Assembly (NCBI RefSeq): GCF_958979055.1 | Contig: NC_084894.1 | Span: forward strand, 6,135,501 to 6,199,500 | Direction of reading: 5' to 3' | DNA from: Alnus glutinosa | Lineage: Eukaryota > Streptophyta > Magnoliopsida > Fagales > Betulaceae | Length of the DNA: 64,000 nt | Part shown: in pieces, positions 24,427-36,630 of the stretch | How the letters are laid out: every line of letters starts with the position of its first letter | Position numbering within the stretch: the first letter of the stretch is position 1 | Notes under the pieces: generated by a model | Databases searched by the model: none | Told to the model about the DNA's origin: nothing | The model's input: only the letters and a program-made list of their open reading frames with translations | Translations under genes and position numbers: made by a program

Positions 24427-24680
24427 TGCAAATGATTAAGATATCTAAAAGAATTGATTTCGATCATGAGCAACATGGCCTAAGACTGGCCGGAGAGCTT
24501 TGGATCGGAGCAACACCTGAAGTGAGGCATGTTCTCTTAGCGGCGGCGGAGACCCGGGAAGGTGATGACAAGGAGGAGCTGCCCAGGCCTACGACGGTTG
24601 ATGCGGTGGCAAAGGTTGCAGCCATTTTCAGTCGGAGGGTTTTGCTGAAGCTGAAGAGACTGACCGGCTCAGAAATGTAA
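24427..24680 (+). CDS. Unrecognised small ORF
   Basis: An open frame of about 84 codons from ATG at 24427 to the stop at 24678-24680. From about 24470 the DNA is clearly richer in G and C than its surroundings and codes for ELWIGATPEVRHVLL, an acidic stretch GDDKEELPRP, and a basic end FSRRVLLKLKRL. That compositional change suggests real or once-real coding sequence. I do not recognise the family. It could be a terminal exon or a captured gene piece; no promoter or upstream exon was identified. Confidence 0.35.
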
Positions 24681-24944
24681 ATCGTAATTCAATGGTGGTA
24701 GGCTTTGTGGAATGTGATGGATATTTTGTGGCAGATAGATTGCATGGATCTGGTGCAGTTCAATGATATTGTGCCACGTCGGAGTTCTGTGGATAAAGTG
24801 GGATCTGCGTTTGATCTCATGCTGATATTGAGGGAATATTAAGCTCACATGCCCGTGAGACCGTCAGTACTTGTTGAGTGGGCCTTGATTTTTGAAGATA
24901 GTTTCTGAAAGGAAAATGCTGCGCATTCTAAATTTTTTTAAAAA

Positions 24945-25230
24945 TATAATAATTTCATCAGGTTAAATCAGACAGTTAAAGGGTAAAATTACCATCATAC
25001 CTTTGTAAAGCTCATAAAATTATCAAACCATTCCCTTTTAGGAAGGGAAAAAAAAAAAAAAGGAGGGTATTTTGGCAATTCCACATCCTTGATTAGAATT
25101 TTACATAAAATCCTAACGACCGGTGAGATCGCAAAAAATTTAAAGCTTTATATACTAAATTGAGTATTTTTTAACTTTGGGGAGTGCGTTGAAATATTGT
25201 AAAAGTGATAGAAGTTCAGAGAGATTAAGT
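24945..25230. mobile_element. MITE family copy 3 (degraded left arm)
   Basis: Contains the family words AATCCTAACG, TATACTAAATTGAG and GATAGAAGTTCAG in the same order as in copies 2 and 4. The left arm is poorly preserved. Confidence 0.5.
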
Positions 25231-25324
25231 AAAGTTTCTAGTATTTCTTTTTTCTTTTTTTTTTTTTACTAAAAAAACTTCTTTAGTTTCAAAAAATGAT
25301 TTCTACTTTAAATTTAAATTATTT

Positions 25325-25560
25325 TCGGGTTTTGAGTTTCTTCTTCTCGAACCATTAATGGACCACCAACAAGCAAGCATTAGGCCACCGTCGAATCATC
25401 AACGAGCCACCCCGGACCACCATCGAGCCATCTTAGACTACCGCTGAGACCCCTCAAACCTCCACCGAGCCACTCCTAGACCACCACCCAGCAACCCTTG
25501 GACCACCGTCGTGCCACCACCGGACCACTGATGAGCCTCAGCCAGACCACAACTAGAACT
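25325..25560. repeat. Degenerate CCACC-rich short tandem repeats
   Basis: The stretch repeats variations of GGACCACCACCGAGCCA about ten times (for example GAGCCACCCC, GGACCACCATCGAGCC). Such low-complexity DNA is common in decayed plant LTR elements. No gene was recognised. Confidence 0.6.
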
Positions 25561-25796
25561 CAAATTATTATGTTGTTTATATATATTATATTGATATTTT
25601 ATGTTGTGGATGAGAATTGATTTTTATAGGCTAGTATGATTGAATGAAAAAAAAAATAAAAAAAAAAAAAAAATATTTGTTACATCCATATGATTGAAAA
25701 CGCCGAAAAATATTTTAAGCAGAAAACTTATTCTTGAAAAATAATTTCCTTGAAATTATTTTCTGACATAAAATATTTTACGCCGAAACAAACGGA

Positions 25797-26215
25797 GTCT
25801 TAACCTTTCCTTAATTTTCATCATTTTTACAATTACCCCCGGGTTCAAAAACTTCACTTTAAGCCCTCTCAATTTTCATCACTCTTGTAATTACCTATCA
25901 AAATTCAAAAACTCTCAATTTAGTGTATCGAACTTTAAAGAAAAAATCAATCTCACTTTCCGTTAGGATTTTCTGTTAAATTCTAACTGATGTTATTGTA
26001 ATTTAAGTGTAATTTTGTTATTGTATAAAGTTTATAGAGGTATGAGCTTCATTTTACCATTTAACAGTTTGACTTAATTAACCTCACCCTAACGAGAGAT
26101 GTGAGATTGCAAAAAATTGAAAGATCAATACACTAAATTAAGAGTTTTTGAACTTTAGAGGGGTAATTATAAAAGTTATGAAAGTTCAAAGAAATTGAAA
26201 TTTTTCCCAGTAATT
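25797..26215. mobile_element. MITE family copy 4
   Basis: The left arm AATTTTCATCA...CAATTTAGTGTATCGAAC is inverted relative to the right arm CAATACACTAAATTAAG...ATGAAAGTTCAAAG. Part of the left arm occurs twice (25812 and 25872). It is related to copies 1-3. Confidence 0.6.
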
Positions 26216-26438
26216 AAATATTTTAGCTAATTTATAATCAATATTTTTATATTGATGACAAGATGTTAGTTTATTTAGTGCGTTAAAGGAGATCAGTGTA
26301 TACTATTTATACATTCAGTAAAGGTTGATATCTAATTAAAATAATTGCAGATTATATTATAATTTCATAAAATCGCAAATATATATATATATACACGTAC
26401 TATGTTTCTAGATAAGGCTTTTTCCTTTTGTGTGGACA

Positions 26439-26472
<34 letters not shown>

Positions 26473-27040
26473 CTTCTCCATGGACCGGTCTAATATGTCT
26501 ATCCACTATGAGGCAAGGCCATTAAATGGACTCTACATGGGCAGTGTTATTTAGTTGGTTTTTTTATTTGGTTTTTGTAACTTTCTTCTTTTGTATTGTT
26601 ATGCTGTTGTAGTCATTTTATTTATTTTTTTAAAAAAAATAAAAAAAGAAAAAGAACACTGAAGAGCCAAAAGTCTCTTTTTTTTCTTCAGGTAAATCTG
26701 ACCTTTACCCTTGGTCCTCTAGCTCTCTTTCGGTAAAGCCTTTTGTTGCAAAGAAGAATTTAGATCCAAATCTTGACTGTAGGATATATTGACTAATTTG
26801 ACTTTGTAGTCATCTGTCTCACAGTCTAAGGTGGACACTTATTATCTACTTATAGATATATTTATTAGTCTTCATAGCTTATTCTGCAACTAGTTTAAAG
26901 TTAAGAACCTTTCGAGTGTCGTTCATGACACATTCAAATTTTCACTTTAGGCGGCTACAACCAGCACCGCTAGCAGCATTCCCACATCCTCCTTCCATCT
27001 TGAGGATTCTCTCGAGGCAAAGCTATTGAATGGATTGTTA

Positions 27041-27236
27041 CAGGGACGAAGCCAAAAGTTCTTATGTGTCAAGGCCAATAGCCAAAAAAAAAAATTTGAT
27101 AAGGGCCAAATAAGCTAAATTTTTATTTTTACCTTATATTTTTTAATTTTTATTTTTTTTAAGAAATTAAAAGGGCCATAGCCTTTTTAAGAAATTAAAA
27201 GGGCATGACCCCTGCTAGCCTCCCCTTCCGTCCCTG
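27041..27236. mobile_element. hAT-type MITE, 196 bp
   Basis: The termini CAGGGACGAAGCC and, at the right, CCTTCCGTCCCTG are inverted, and perfect 8-bp copies GATTGTTA flank them (27033-27040 and 27237-27244). CAGGGRCG ends and an 8-bp duplication are typical of hAT elements. The interior is AT-rich with the repeated phrase AAATTAAAAGGGC. Confidence 0.9.
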
Positions 27237-27244
27237 GATTGTTA

Positions 27245-28307
27245 CTTCCTTTTGTATTGTTTAGTGGTCGTAGTCCTTTTGCTTTTTTTTTTTCTTTTTT
27301 TCTAAAAAGAAAATATGGAAAAGCAAAATGTCTCTTTTACGACTGAGAATTATTTCCTGACATTAATAATAAAATAAAATAAAATTGTTTAGATAGTAGA
27401 TTGGGTTATTTTAATCATTCTTTTCAGTTGGGTAAGGTTTCAGCTATTGACGTAGATTCGTCATGGTCACTCCAAGGCTCCCTTTTTTGGAAAAGACTTT
27501 CTCAGATGAAAATTACCAATTTTCATAACCCATATATATATATATATTTCTCAAGCTTTAATGTATTATATAAAATTAAAAAAATTAAAAAATAAAAACT
27601 ATTTCTTATTTCTTATTTCTTATTTATTAACAAAAAGCTTAAAAATACGTGCCCCAAAACATGCCTATTATTATATGGCTAGCTACCCACCCAGAATCAT
27701 CAAGGTCCCTTTTTCGTCACAAGACACGTCGAGACGATGTTGGAAGGACCAAGGAGGATAAAGAACACTTTTGCATGGTAATAGTGCGTTAATCGACTAC
27801 GTAGATTTTAAATTTATAAATTTACCACTCGCAATAGTACGAATCAATTGTACTACAATAAGGGTAATCGAACCACAGAGATTGTGGGTTGTTTTACGTA
27901 ACGAGATATTCGAATGAACGTATTTAACTTAACTTAAAGGTAAAAATAAAAGCAAAAGTTGTAGAATTGAAGCTACAACAATAAAGGTAAAAGAAAGCAG
28001 AATTTGAAAACAAATTTAAGGGAAATTTAGGGTATTGATCTCATCCAATCCTCAACCAATGAAATGATTAAAGTCTATATGGATCTTCCTAACATGCATG
28101 ATATGAGCGCGTAATGGACGTCAACCATTACGACGACCTCGACATGAAAACACTTTCGTTAGGACTTAGTTATAAAGCACCTAAATTTACATTAATCAAC
28201 TCCACGTAAAGATTAAACTATAATTGAAAAACGTTTACTCTACTAAAGGTGTGGAGTAATTAATGCTCCCTAACTTACTACTCTACAACACATCCTAATA
28301 AGCATAC
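27245..28307. other. AT-rich spacer with an LTR-like fragment
   Basis: No gene is seen. At 27780-27910 a sequence with CTCGCAATAGTACGAATC and AATCGAACCACAGAG resembles the start of the solo LTR at 33699 (CTCGCAAGCGCAC, GGTCGAATCCACAGG), so it is probably a diverged relative. Its boundaries are not clear. Confidence 0.45.
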
Positions 28308-31300
28308 TGTCACGCCCCCGTTTTGGGAAATAAGAGGAAACGCGAACTTGAGCCTAAAAACACATTTACATTGAGACACCTCTTTTAAACGGAGATCTTA
28401 ATCATCTTCTATTTAAATTATATGAACATGAAAGTAGCTCTTTACAATGCTATAAATATCAAAAGGAAAACATACTGTACAAAACAAAGGTTACATCAGT
28501 CCCCCAACAATCTATTGCTCTTAGCGAGGTCTATGCCATTACCAAAAATGACTCTGATTATTGCATCCTGAAAAATGTTGTAGGGGTAAAGGGTGAGTTT
28601 GACAACTCAGTAAGTAACACAACATAGTACAAGGTAGTATAAAAGGTTCAGTTTAAATACTTAGAATTTTCAGAGTTCACATATAGAAATATCAGCATTA
28701 ATAATAAATATGCATATGTAATCATCATTCATAGTGTGTAAGTTTTGTCTACCACTGGCCCACTTCCGCATTTTAACCATTAGCGGTGCACGTTGGGCTC
28801 GTCCAAAGGACTGATCCCGAAGGACCCATAGGCATCCTGTCGTCATAGGGGAGAGCTGCCGGGTTAGGAAGTTCCCTAGGTGAGGACCCCCCGGCCGATA
28901 GCCCCACACTTTTGGTGTAGTTGCCCCGCTACTCATCATCATAAGATCCGGATCACAGCATTATGGTACCGTGGGACAAAACTTTGTGTGATGCACATAA
29001 AACAAATATTCAACATAATTTCATCATCTTGTTCATATAGTGCACATGTAACACATATAGATTTTGAGAGTCATCATCATCCTCATTTTCATGGTGCACA
29101 TGTATCATATACATATTTGAAAATCATAATTACATCATTCTCTTCATTCATATGGTGCACACGTAACATATAATCGTCAGCTTCATTCATCCATGTGATT
29201 CACAGGTAGCATATTCATTATTTCATACTTGAGATAATAGAACAAATAATATTTAAGTAAAAGAATCTTTTGAAAATTCCCTACGTTTTTCTTTTAAAAA
29301 GGTTTTATTTAAAATTTCGCCGAGATTTAAAGTTGTGTTCCCTTACCTGGCGATCTTGAGTGGATTCTTTGTTACATCTACCTAGAGTAGATCATAAAAA
29401 TATTTAGAGGATACTCAATAGGATAATCCAACTTGGCACACATAAAACTTGTAAGAAAAACATAATGGAAACTTAGGCATATGAAACCTAAAAAAAATGT
29501 CATTCATTGCTCCTAGTTTATCAGTTCTTGCTACCACATTAAGTGCATGCTGGTAATGTAGTAGTCATCCGGGCATGCAACCATTTTTTGCACAAAGAAG
29601 CAAGCTAATGATATTAAAAATGGGTTCAACCCAATGATGTTCATTTAATAGCATAGGGAGATAAATTCTACATCTATGTCTAATAATTCTCAAATTTTCT
29701 ATTTGTATTTGAGATTCCTCCTCAATGATCTTTAGTTTATTAGACTAGAATAACTACACGGCTTTAGTGACAAATTTCCAATGGAGCTTAAAATCTGTAC
29801 ATCTTTTTGTCATCATTAAGAGGCTCAATTAACATACTCTGTAGAAGATTAAATTAACACCTCAAGGTACAAATTTTGAAGTAGGCACAATAAATTAGTA
29901 GGGACCAAGAAATGCAGCAGATATTGGCTAATTTAAAAGCAAATCAGTAGCTATACATATCAACCTTGACATGGCCCATAATCTCTTTTTTTTTAATAAG
30001 GTCAGGAACTTATTGACGACCAGAATAAAATACCCTCTCATACTAAGTCATGTTTTAGTTTTGCTTTTTCTTAAATTTGTCTATACATTCCGTTATTACA
30101 AAAAAAAAATATAAAACACCATTCATTTTGTCATCAAAACAACCCATAAATTTACTCGTGAGATCAACCGACGTAGAATCCACAGAAATCAACACCCACC
30201 CAGTGTCAATTTGGAAAAACCACAGAAATCAACCCCAAAGAGATTCTACCAATCTTAGATACCTATGACAGATTTAAAATGGAGCTTTAATATTTCAACA
30301 AAATCCAGGACAAACCATATATCAATTTTCATCACTAAAACATAGAATAGTTGACATAATTCTCCCACACATCATCCAAAAATATCCAATGGGTTTACCT
30401 ATAGAAACACTCCAGAATAATTTTCACAACCTAGATTCAAGACCAAAAAAAAAACCCCACTTTTCTCACCATTAGTACATATCTATTTTTTCAAAACCAT
30501 TAAACTATCAGAGATAAACAAACCCAGAAATTAAATTCTCAAGAAGGTTCATACCTGGAAGCCTACTCATAGATTTTCTTCAAAACAATTCCAAAAATTA
30601 TAAACCCCTGATTGTCTTCCTTTTTCTTTTTTTTTTTACCAAAAATTCTTCATAAAGCAAAAAGTTTTCTCAATTAATCAACAACACCCAACCGATTTCA
30701 TCTCCAAACCAACCCAGATTTTTGTTTCCCATTACCCGAAACCCATTCTGCCTCTAAGGAAAAAAAAATTTCTCCATAAACAATACCCAAATCTAAACAT
30801 TTACAAAAAAAAATATCCAACAAAACCCATCTGAAAACCTGCAGAAAAATCAAACCCAATCAATTTAAAATCAATGTTTGAGAATTCTACTAACCTAAAA
30901 CGGTTTCCTCTTGGTTTGGGTACTGAGAAAGTACCAAAAATCAGACTCCCCGCGGCCTTGCCGAAGCCAAGCCGTGGCCTACCGGCCCAACGTTCCCGTC
31001 CGCCCCAACCGGTGGCTCACCCACTGGCTCTCTCTTTCTTCTCCCTCTTTCAGTCTCTCCCACATCTCTTCCTCTCGGTTGTGTTCTTAAAAGAAAGGAA
31101 AAGAAGGAACTAGAAAGGAGAAGCCGAGGCAGGGGAAGAAAAAGAAAATAAGAAATAGAAGTGGTCGTGCGTTGGCAAATTTCTGCAAAAACTTGTGCAT
31201 GTCCGAAACGTGTGGGAAGGAGATTGAAAAGTGGCAGATAGAAGATGAGCTGCTGCTACGTGTATAATGAGGTATTAAAATTTGACTTATGTTTGAAGGC

Positions 31301-31577
31301 TAAGTCGGGAAAAAAAATATAATTGTTTTCTAGAGTTTTCTTTTATTTTCCATGTGGATGGAAATAAAATGATGTTTTAAATCATGGGCTTTATATGCGG
31401 CTGTCCATGGCCTTAACATAAATGGGTCAGCAGAATAATTAAAGGCCAAGAAACTAGTCTGAATGAAAGGGCCTTTACAACCCATGGGCTATACTATATC
31501 TTACAAAATAATTTTAATCTCATTTATTTATTTATTTTGGGTTCTATTTAAAAAGCTAAATTTTTCTGGGGTGTTAT
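28308..31577. mobile_element. Large non-coding LTR-like block (possible solo LTR or LARD-type element)
   Basis: It starts TGTCACGCCCCCG and ends near GGGGTGTTATA, the pairing of ends often seen in long plant Gypsy-type LTRs. The 3.3 kb between have no coding domain. A GC-rich part at 28760-28960 and C/T-rich DNA at 30930-31090 resemble LTR promoter or leader DNA. No 5-bp target duplication was found, so the limits and class are tentative. Confidence 0.4.
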
Positions 31578-32804
31578 AATTAACATGGTATGTCACGCGT
31601 TATAAAGAAATAAAACCAACGGCTCTATTTGGCAACCTTCTTCCCCTCTCCTCCTCTTATTTTTCAATTCTCAAAAAAAAAAAAAAAAAAAAAGAAGTTA
31701 ATTTCAAAACGTTCTAACTCTTTTTACTTTTTATATCACATTAATAATTTTTTATTACTATTAAAATTAAAAAAAAAAATATACTACAAAATAAAACTTT
31801 TTCACTTTTCCATACAAATTATTTATATTTTTTATCACAACATTCAATTACTTTTTATTACTATTTAAAACAAAAAACTCACCTTAAAAACTTTTGTCAA
31901 ACACACTTACTATTGCCGCCGGTGTTACCATGTCGGACAAAGAGTCTATCTCATAAAAAAAAAAAAAGCAGTACACGGTACTTTTCCTCAAACTAACTTT
32001 TGTAGTTTTTTTTGACATAAGCATCAAAAGTTTTTCGCTAGCCCTATCGGACGACGTACATCATCCCAATAGCTTTTACTTTTATTTTATTGGCGACTCG
32101 TCGCTAGTTTAATCGTCCAAAAATCTGTATTCTATCCTTACATTTGTTATCCTTAAAAAGTGCTTTTAATTCGGTCAATTCCAATGCGCGATCGACGAAA
32201 CCAATTGAATCATATTTATATTTCTTTGGGCGGTGGGAAAAATCGTTTTTGTGGGACATGGGTGATGATGGATGATGATGGATAATGGATGATGATGGAT
32301 AATGGATGATGAGTAAGATGGCTGGCCAAATTCCACCCATGACTAGATGCCTCGTTGGGCAACGCCTTATGCATTGCGGTTTATGCGTGTTTGGTGAGAT
32401 GATGATACTTTTCCCATACATTTTTCTCTCCCAGTCCAACTAGCTAGCTAGTTGCTACAATTAATCCGAAAAGTATTTCAACTCACCTCTCACTTCTGTT
32501 ACAAGACACCTAGTCAACCCTTTGTATTATTAAACAGCCTCCCTATAAAATAATAAATAAACAGCATAAAATAATTTTTGAATGAGAAAATGGGGCATGA
32601 TGACACGTACAAATGGTATCCTCATGTCACATTTTCTGACCCAATTTTTGAAACACAGCCGTGTCATAATTAATTTCAAGGCCCTTATTGAAAATTTGCT
32701 CAAATTCTTGGCCTAATTATGCAGGATTAGTCTCAAAGAGTAGGCACCATTCCTATCGATCCTTTTATTCAAAGCAACCCCCTCATGGTCAACTTGCTTG
32801 AAAA

Positions 32805-32844
<40 letters not shown>

Positions 32845-33262
32845 CGACTGCTCATTAATGGATGTATCTAACCAAGAAATAAATTAACATGTTTGAATCA
32901 AGGGGTGACGTTTAATTAACAAAGAAAAAAAAAAGAGTAATTAATGTTATTTAATAAATTGCTATAAGACTTTTACGTAATTGATAAGCGTGGCAAAGCT
33001 AGAAGATGACAACTTCGATTACTATCGATTTCTCTTTGTGTCTATCTGCAAGGGCTCCTCCAGGGAATCTCCATGTGGCAGGTATAAATCTTACCTACTT
33101 GGCTCAGTGGTTAGAGTCTTGCTCTCATAAGGCAATGTTGATTTAAATACTAATTTTTATTGTCACGTTATCTCAGTTGCATAGTAGGATTTTTGATAGG
33201 ATCTTATAAAAAGTAGAATTTGAAATGGAAACTTAGGGTATTTCCGTCTTCTTAGCTTTTTT
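31578..33262. other. AT-rich intergenic DNA
   Basis: No gene is supported. At 32262-32312 a GATGATGGATAATG motif repeats three to four times. An AT microsatellite lies at 32807-32841. A tRNA-like head with a good box A (TGGCTCAGTGG) lies at 33098-33150, but its box B is degenerate. Confidence 0.6.
32807..32841. repeat. (AT)n microsatellite
   Basis: About 17 uninterrupted AT units. Confidence 0.95.
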
Positions 33263-33698
33263 TTTTTTTTTTTTCATTGTATTTTGTCTTTGAAGTTTGA
33301 ACGTTGGACTTAACTTAACGCATTCAATCTTGATAATTGAAGCATTCATGACTTTTGAGACTTTTCATATCTTCTAAGCATTTATTTTATTTTATTTTTT
33401 CATTATATTTTATCTTTGAACATTAGACTTAACTTAAGGCCTTTAATTTTGGTAATTAAGGCTTCAAAAGTAAGACTTTTGAGACTTTCCATATCTTCTT
33501 AGCATTTATTTATTTTCATTCTATTTTTTTTGAACGTTGGACTTAACTTAAGGCCTTCAATTTTGATAATTAAGGCATTCATGACTTTTGAGACTTTTTA
33601 TATCTTCTTAGCATTTTTTAATTTTAATGCATTTCTTAAATTTATTTTTACCATAATTTGGGGCCTTATTAAAGTGTATTGATGGAAATTAAGGCCTT

Positions 33699-34959
33699 TG
33701 ATGTGTGTTTTAATGAGTACTCGCAAGCGCACAAATCGTTTGCAATATAGTGTGTGCAAGTGCGAGGTCGAATCCACAGGGAAATGGTCAAATGTTAGTG
33801 TCTTGTTTAATCAACTTCATTTTAACCTAATTCCAAAAGTTTGAGGATTGATTCAAGAGTAAAAGACTAAATAAAATAGATGAAACTAAATATGCAAATT
33901 AAAAGGAACTAAGGCTAAGGAATCTACCAAACCAAATCTAACAACTCACACTCTTGGTTTCCACTTGAACACCCAAAGAACATTAAGTTTTGGATGTCAT
34001 TCAAATGTCTTAACCACAAACTCTAGAACCATTAAATGAATCCAACTCAAAGATAAATCACAAAGAGTACCCATTTGAATTCAAATTATCCAATGTATCC
34101 ATTCAATGAACAAATCACAATGGATATCATCATTCAAATCGATAAAACAATGTATCCATCGGTTGAAACACATTAAATGTCTTATATCTACTAACAACCA
34201 CATTCATTGCAAAAGATAAAGCATTTAAATGAATGGAACTTGAACAACAAATATGATATATCATCAAATGTGCAAGTAGTATAACAAGAGTGTGAGTGTC
34301 ATCAATGGAAATGTTTCATCATCAACCTTAATTGATGGTTACTAGCCTTCCATGACTAAGAACACCACAAGAAAATGAAGAACAAACATGGAAATAAAAG
34401 AAAAGCTTTATAAAGAGAAAGTGTCTAAGAATAAAAGCTACTGAAATACACTATGAAATGAACGAAATTAAACCTAGCTACTGTTCTCTGAACTTTCCAA
34501 CAAGGAGGCATGGCTATGGCTTTTATAGAAGGAAATTAGGGCTAGAAACCCATGTAAAATGACTCCTCTAGCCCCCTCTAGGGTTCCTCTCTTGCTAGAG
34601 ACAACCAAGAACACGAAACCAGCGTGTTTTGCTGCGAAAATCAGAGGGAGAACTGCTTTTTGTCATGGAGAAGCTCCTGATTAGATGTTCTGGAGCGCTT
34701 CTGCAAAAGTAAGTTCTGGGAAATTTCAATCGATCGATTAATATTCGATCGATCGACTTCGGGCAAAATTCGATCGATCGAGTTCTTCAGAACTTCCAAA
34801 TTTTCCAAGCAATTCCACATGAATTTTGTCATTTCTCACTTATTGACCTACAAAACATAAAAAACACAAAAATTAACCAAAGCATCAGAAAATAATAAGG
34901 CTAAAGGTCTAACTAATGTAAATCAAGGGGTCCAAATACACAATATTTGGCACTCATCA
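33699..34959. mobile_element. Solo LTR, 1.26 kb, with a perfect 5-bp target duplication
   Basis: It begins TGATGTGTG, ends ACTCATCA (TG...CA tips), and is flanked by GCCTT at 33694-33698 and 34960-34964. The paralogous copy near 55866 lacks it, giving an empty-site comparison. It contains CTCGCAAGCGCAC, GTCGAATCCACAGGG and three ATCGATCGA clusters at 34730-34785. No internal coding domain exists, so it is either a solo LTR or a short non-autonomous LTR element. Confidence 0.8.
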
Positions 34960-35224
34960 GCCTTTCTTCTTTTTCTTTTCTTTTCTTTTTTAATTGGGGA
35001 CCTTAAGTGGTCGTCAAATCCGCCTATAGCTCCAGCCGACTCTGATTACACAGTACTTTTTTTTATTAATATTTTGCAGTTGGAAGCCATAGGAAGTGTA
35101 ATTAATTTTTTAACTTAGCCCAGCTATTTTAAACCCTCTAATCTTGGCCTTTTTTTTTTTTTTTTTTTTTTTCTTTTTTTTGCATTACTTTGAATGTGAT
35201 TCGATACAGTAAAGGAGCAGGCAA

Positions 35225-36204
35225 GTTTTTTCTTTTTTCTTTTTTTTTTAACAAATAGCATGTGCTATTATAAATTGTTGAAAAAGCCCGAAGGCATACA
35301 TCTTGAGAATAGAGGTACAAGACTCCCTACACTCTAAACTAGAAGAATCTGACTTAAAAAACAGCTGCATAGGCAGTACACAAATCTTACAAGAACAAAC
35401 ATTTTGAGCATCTCTTTACAATAACGCACACTCTAATAGAAAAGATGACTGATCTAACTCCAAGCTAAGCCAACAGATATCCCAGCAAAATTTGAGCAAT
35501 ACAAGGCAAACTGTGACATGAGAAACAAAGGAATAACACAAAACAGAAACCACAAAGCAAAGAGTGTCGGGAGACGTCGTCGCTGGAGCCAGTGCGTGCA
35601 AGCCACTCACCGTCTTCAGAAACCCTCCCAGCAGCGGACGACCCCCAGAGCCACCAAACTCCGCCAAACCACAACCGAAAAAACGACGGTCGTGTCCCTC
35701 ACCCACGGATCCAGGGAGAGAACGCCCTGGCGCGTGCTGGCCACGCACCGAGCAGGACAGCCCATCACGGCCGTGGCTTGATGCTACCGGACCAGAGGAA
35801 GCCGACGACCACTAAAGAAGGGCGTGTGTCTTAAGAAAACTAGCCGGAGACCACAAATCTAGCTCCAAAAAAATATCACCCAAAAAGCACTGCCAAAATG
35901 CCTTCATCGGAGACAACCCAAGAACGTCCATTCCCCTCAACCGACTACATGTGAAGCTTCTATAAGAAAAAAACTAAAAAAGAAAGCAAGACAGAAAAGG
36001 AAAGAAAAAAACTCCATAGCTCAAAGGCTAGGAGGACCACCAACCATCACAAGCAAAAGCCGGGGGAAACAAAACTCCACAGCCCTAGTGGCTAGGAGAT
36101 ATCTAACCTCCACTGGTTCACACCATGGAGGGTCAAAAAACTCCCCTAGCCTTAGAAAAGCTAGAGGGAAACCATCTCCGGGAGGGCTCTGACGAGGAAT
36201 CGAG
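35225..36204 (-). mobile_element. 5'-truncated LINE (non-LTR retrotransposon) 3' region
   Basis: The insertion is absent from the paralogous site near 56130 and is flanked by a 14-bp duplication AAAGGAGCAGGCAA (35211-35224 and 36205-36218). Its left edge is T-rich, that is, a poly-A tail on the minus strand. Variable 10-20-bp duplications plus an A tail are the mark of L1-type retroposition. Minus-strand ORFs here (GC-rich, then a hydrophobic end) have no recognised domain and probably represent 3' UTR. The same kind of sequence recurs at 58735-59640. Confidence 0.85.
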
Positions 36205-36540
36205 AAAGGAGCAGGCAACTAACCAAAAAGAAAAGGCAAAAGAAAAAATTATGGCATATTGTAGTAAACTCAAACCCCTTTTACAATAAAATCCATAATA
36301 TAATTAATACTCAAATTAAATAAACCAGTAAAATGGTTTAGTAAATTGTGATACAATGGAGAGAAAATCTTACAATAGCATTGCACTTATTAATTCTTTT
36401 TCCTGATCCAATCAAAAATTGTGAATAAATTTAATCATATAATGAATGCTTTCCCTTTTCCTTTTCTCTTCTTCGTTTGCTGTGTGCTACTGATATCAAC
36501 TGCATAGTAACTGTAAGACTAACGGTTTCCCTATCTGAAC

Positions 36541-36630
36541 AAAACAAAAGACCAGAATGCCACGAAAATGGCAACCCCAGTGAAAATGAAAAGCATGTCC
36601 AAAGCCCTCTCTCTCTTCTCCTTTCTATTC
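36541..36630 (-). pseudogene. Detached C-terminal end of F-box copy 1 (membrane anchor codons)
   Basis: It is nearly identical to 56463-56552, which encodes the C-terminal membrane anchor and basic linker of F-box copy 2. Here the segment is separated from the rest of the gene by about 5.9 kb (36631-42510). It cannot be part of the continuous reading frame of copy 1 unless the insertion were spliced out, for which I see no signal. Confidence 0.85.

Larger units (their letters stand above)
33263..36630. repeat. Segmental duplication, copy 1, 3' flank of the F-box gene
   Basis: Outside its insertions this stretch matches 55170-56560 in the same order and orientation: the ACTTAAGGCCTTCAATTTT block, the TTAGCCCAGCTATTTTAAAC block, AATAAACCAGTAAAATGG, and the end of the F-box gene with its anchor codons (36541-36630). 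Within 33263-33600 a block of about 130 bp is itself repeated about three times. Insertions relative to copy 2 are the solo LTR at 33699-34959 and the LINE at 35225-36204. Confidence 0.85.

Noticed and set aside
32104..32439. 111-codon minus-strand ORF
   Set aside because: It includes the GATGATGGATAATG repeat (Ile-His-His and Ser-Ser runs) and shows no domain.
33094..33150. Possible tRNA gene with a perfect box A
   Set aside because: Box B is degenerate and no acceptor or anticodon stem forms; probably a SINE head or tRNA relic.
35416..35834. ORFs on both strands in GC-rich DNA
   Set aside because: They lie within the 5'-truncated LINE, which explains the composition; no domain was recognised.
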